From Amorphochlora amoebiformis (taxonomy: Eukaryota; Cercozoa; Chlorarachniophyceae): 64,000 nt of DNA. The stretch is from assembly GCA_054601695.1 (NCBI GenBank), contig BAAHQB010000058.1, positions 186,001 to 250,000 on the forward strand. Direction: 5' to 3'. This document shows, piece after piece, positions 1 through 64,000 of the stretch. The number at the start of each line of letters is the position of its first letter. Within the stretch, counting starts at the first letter, position 1. A program made the translations under genes and the position numbers. A model generated the notes under the pieces. It was not told the DNA's origin, ran no database searches, and worked only from the letters and a program-made list of their open reading frames with translations.

Positions 1-11483
<11,483 letters not shown>

Positions 11484-12484
11484 ATATATCATGCAAGACT
11501 CGGATATAGTTCTGGAACAGTATTATAATCTAGCTACAAACTTTCATAATTTTTGTGTACACGTGCGGCAATATGTCTAGTGTCATGACTTGAATCCAGC
11601 ATCTCTACAGCTCACATCCTTCAAGTCCTTGTAACCCTAACCATAATCCTAAGCATGTGGCTAGGCCTCTTAACCCTTACCCTAACCCTAACCCTAAGCA
11701 GCCCTACCCTTTGAAGGACTAAGACATGCTGAATAATCTGATCCTAACCCTAAGCATTTGGCTGGGCCTACTACTACTACTAGTAGTTATGCTGATGGAC
11801 CATGCAATGACATGCACTACGTCCCTCTAGACTCTAGAGACTACCTAAAGTATAGCTACTGTCTATGGTGTAGGTATTACATACAAACACTTTGAAAGGA
11901 AGAGAACTGTATGCATGATCATTAGTCTAGTTAGTACTGAGCTGGACCACACATTATTACTGACCTTGACCATTATCTCGATTATGATTATGTAAAAAAC
12001 AGGGTCTACAGGTCTAGAGGGTGGGTCTAACTGTCTAAGTAGTTATTGCATGCGTTAAAAATGATACACCAAAATTTCATCCGATACACAAAAAATTCAT
12101 CCAGTACATCTAGATATTCTAGATATTAGATGAGAATATACAACATCACTAGTATTTTTACTGGAATTTCACTCCGATATTACCACTATCTGAGTCTGTC
12201 TTGATACAGTTTTAATTTTTATATCTGAAATCATGCATTGCCCAGAAGAACCTTTTCGATCTACTACCACTAGACCATTCTCTAGATTCTAGCTCTTTCT
12301 AGCTCTTTCTAGCTCTTTCTAGCTCTTTCTAGCTCTTTAGCTAGCCAAAGGGCCACTGTAGGCCTATCTGATACCTGTTAGGGTCAGAGTTTTTCGATCT
12401 ACTACCATTCTAGCTCTTTAGCTAGCCAAAGGGCCACTGTAGGCCTATTAGATACCTGTTAGGGTCTAGAGGGGTTTATTCGAT
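11484..12484. other. Convergent intergenic region
   Basis: Mostly unique DNA between two 3' ends. It holds short CCCTAA repeats (11630-11760), a decamer AGCTCTTTCT repeated about four times (12294-12340), and a duplicated segment, GCTAGCCAAAGGGCCACTGT onward, at 12340 and 12421. No coding frame is supported. Confidence 0.7.
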
Positions 12485-27263
<14,779 letters not shown>

Positions 27264-27563
27264 GTTTACGTTTTTTCGGACCCACGAAGTAGCCTAGACG
27301 CTTGTAACGCACGAGGAAGACTGCCTCTTTGACCCTCGACAGGAGGGGAGGGTGCCACGACGGCGATCGAGCCGGGGGATAACCGGGGATTCGTGAAATC
27401 CCGGGGGTTTTGGAAGGTTATCAGATTCCCAATATAACTCATATTTACATCAAGATAACCTGCATAGCTAAATTTGTTGATGATATCATGATATAATATA
27501 CTAGATATATGCATATCCCTACGATATATAGTATATCTCAAATTCAATATCCCCGCAAACGAA
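27264..27563. promoter_or_regulatory. Divergent intergenic region, likely shared promoter
   Basis: It separates the start codons of the minus-strand repeat-module gene and the plus-strand PPR gene. GC-rich and free of TA microsatellite on the left half, AT-rich near 27420-27550. No TATA box or known motif can be singled out; promoter function is inferred from the divergent layout. Confidence 0.5.
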
Positions 27564-59893
<32,330 letters not shown>

Positions 59894-60363
59894 CTTACAT
59901 CAGTACGTACCCCCCACAAGCTTCTGACCTCCAAAGATACCGGAGAGTACCAAAAGAAGCAATGTCACTCGTCCATAAGTTCGGTCATATATCTCTCTCT
60001 AGTATCTCACCGGGAAGGAAATATCAGTGTATGTATAAGTCGTATCGTATCTCAATAACTAGATGTAGATCCTCTCTTCAACCGGCAGGCCGGCAGCTGC
60101 TTAAAAATTGCATATGTGTGCGGCGCAAAGTTGAGTTTAGAGAAAAAAATTATTCGGCAGAATAACTCAATACAGCGGTATTTATAATTGATATCAGATA
60201 CGTACGTACGCACGCACGTACGCACTACTGAACGTGTAATTCGGGGTATAAATAGTAACACTAGTAATAGTCATTGAATCTATGTATATATGTATGTATG
60301 TACGTATCTATGTATGTAACATGAATGAGTAACTGTATGTATGTATGCATGTATATATATCTG

Positions 60364-60425
<62 letters not shown>

Positions 60426-60950
60426 GGTATGTATGTATGTGCATATGGATACGTACGTACGTATATATGTAGGTATGTATGTATGTGCATATGGATACGT
60501 ACGTACGTATATATGTAGGTATGTATGTATGTGCATATGGATACGTACGTACGTACATACGTACGTACTACTACAGAACGTATACAACTACAAGTGCTAA
60601 TACTAGTATTAGTCTTGTAATAATCATTCAATATCGATAGTCCGAGCTTGTTCTATTGCATGACCTGCAGAATGCCGCGTACGCTGCTACCAAATTACTA
60701 TTTTAATACTTAAATTTGGCTACACTGGCTAAAAATGAATTTGGGGTGACTCCTTAAAAAAAAAAACAACCTAAAAAACGAGATATATAAATTTATAAAC
60801 TTGATGATTATAAAAAATGAGAATTTATAGTACACGACGCTGATATACTAGCTAGAGCTGCACAACTGTTTCTGAGACATACGGTAACATTGTGCTTGAG
60901 GCTCTGTAGATCTTCTACATGTGACACTCGATATAATATTATCGACTTTG
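59894..60950. other. Convergent intergenic region
   Basis: Largely unique AT-rich DNA between the PPR stop and the fourth gene's stop. It contains a 46-bp unit (ATGTAGGTATGTATGTATGT onward) three times at 60421-60558. An open frame to 60165 is out of phase with the PPR gene. Confidence 0.65.
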
Positions 60951-63924
<2,974 letters not shown>

Positions 63925-64000
63925 CTGCGTATATATGTGTTTTTATTCACTTCATAGGGCTCGTTAACCAGATATAGGTTTACCTGTGCGTATATACCTG

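Noticed and set aside
59962-60165. 67-codon frame after the PPR gene
   Set aside because: Out of phase with the terminal PPR exon, no similarity recognised; treated as 3' flanking DNA.

Overview
This is a nuclear window from a eukaryote, most likely a plastid-bearing microalga. It holds four intron-dense genes: three recognisable or well supported, and one tentative. Most of the 64 kb is intron filled with (TA)n microsatellite, polypyrimidine tracts, minisatellites and interstitial TTAGGG repeats. Exons were read by hand from GT-AG sites, matching intron phases and protein motifs. A plastid/cyanobacterial-type signal peptidase I and a large PPR protein point to organelle biology. TTAGGG-type telomeric arrays exclude the TTTAGGG type of land plants, but I cannot name the species.

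Layout. (1) 1-11483, plus strand: a type I signal peptidase (thylakoidal processing peptidase-like). It has ten exons, the first cut by the window edge, and all catalytic boxes are present. (2) 11484-12484: convergent intergenic DNA with short CCCTAA repeats and small duplications. (3) 27263-12485, minus strand: a 24-exon gene for a protein of about 470 residues. It has three tandem modules of about 90 residues (LNGxY, NRPVYKK, GWCxG, WLxxxxWK) and no function I can assign. (4) 27264-27563: a 300-bp divergent intergenic region in a local GC-rich island. (5) 27564-59893, plus strand: a pentatricopeptide-repeat (PPR) gene of 39 recognised exons over 32 kb, about 909 residues. (6) 59894-60950: convergent intergenic DNA. 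(7) 63924-60951, minus strand: the 3' part of a fourth gene, five tentative exons.

The outstanding feature is how the introns are built. Many introns contain tandem copies of one edge of the adjacent exon together with its splice site, each copy separated by a (TA)n tract. Donor-side copies lie downstream of the real exon and acceptor-side copies upstream. Examples are eleven extra donor copies after PPR exon 9, seven acceptor copies before PPR exon 33, and four or five donor copies in the minus-strand gene. The introns themselves begin GTATAT and end TATAG, so the TA repeat merges with both splice signals. Pyrimidine tracts lie on the transcribed-sense strand in nearly every case. I found no tRNA, rRNA, CRISPR array or recognisable transposon. 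The long low-complexity open frames of Tyr-Ile, Ser-Leu or Arg-Glu repeats are translations of microsatellites, not genes.
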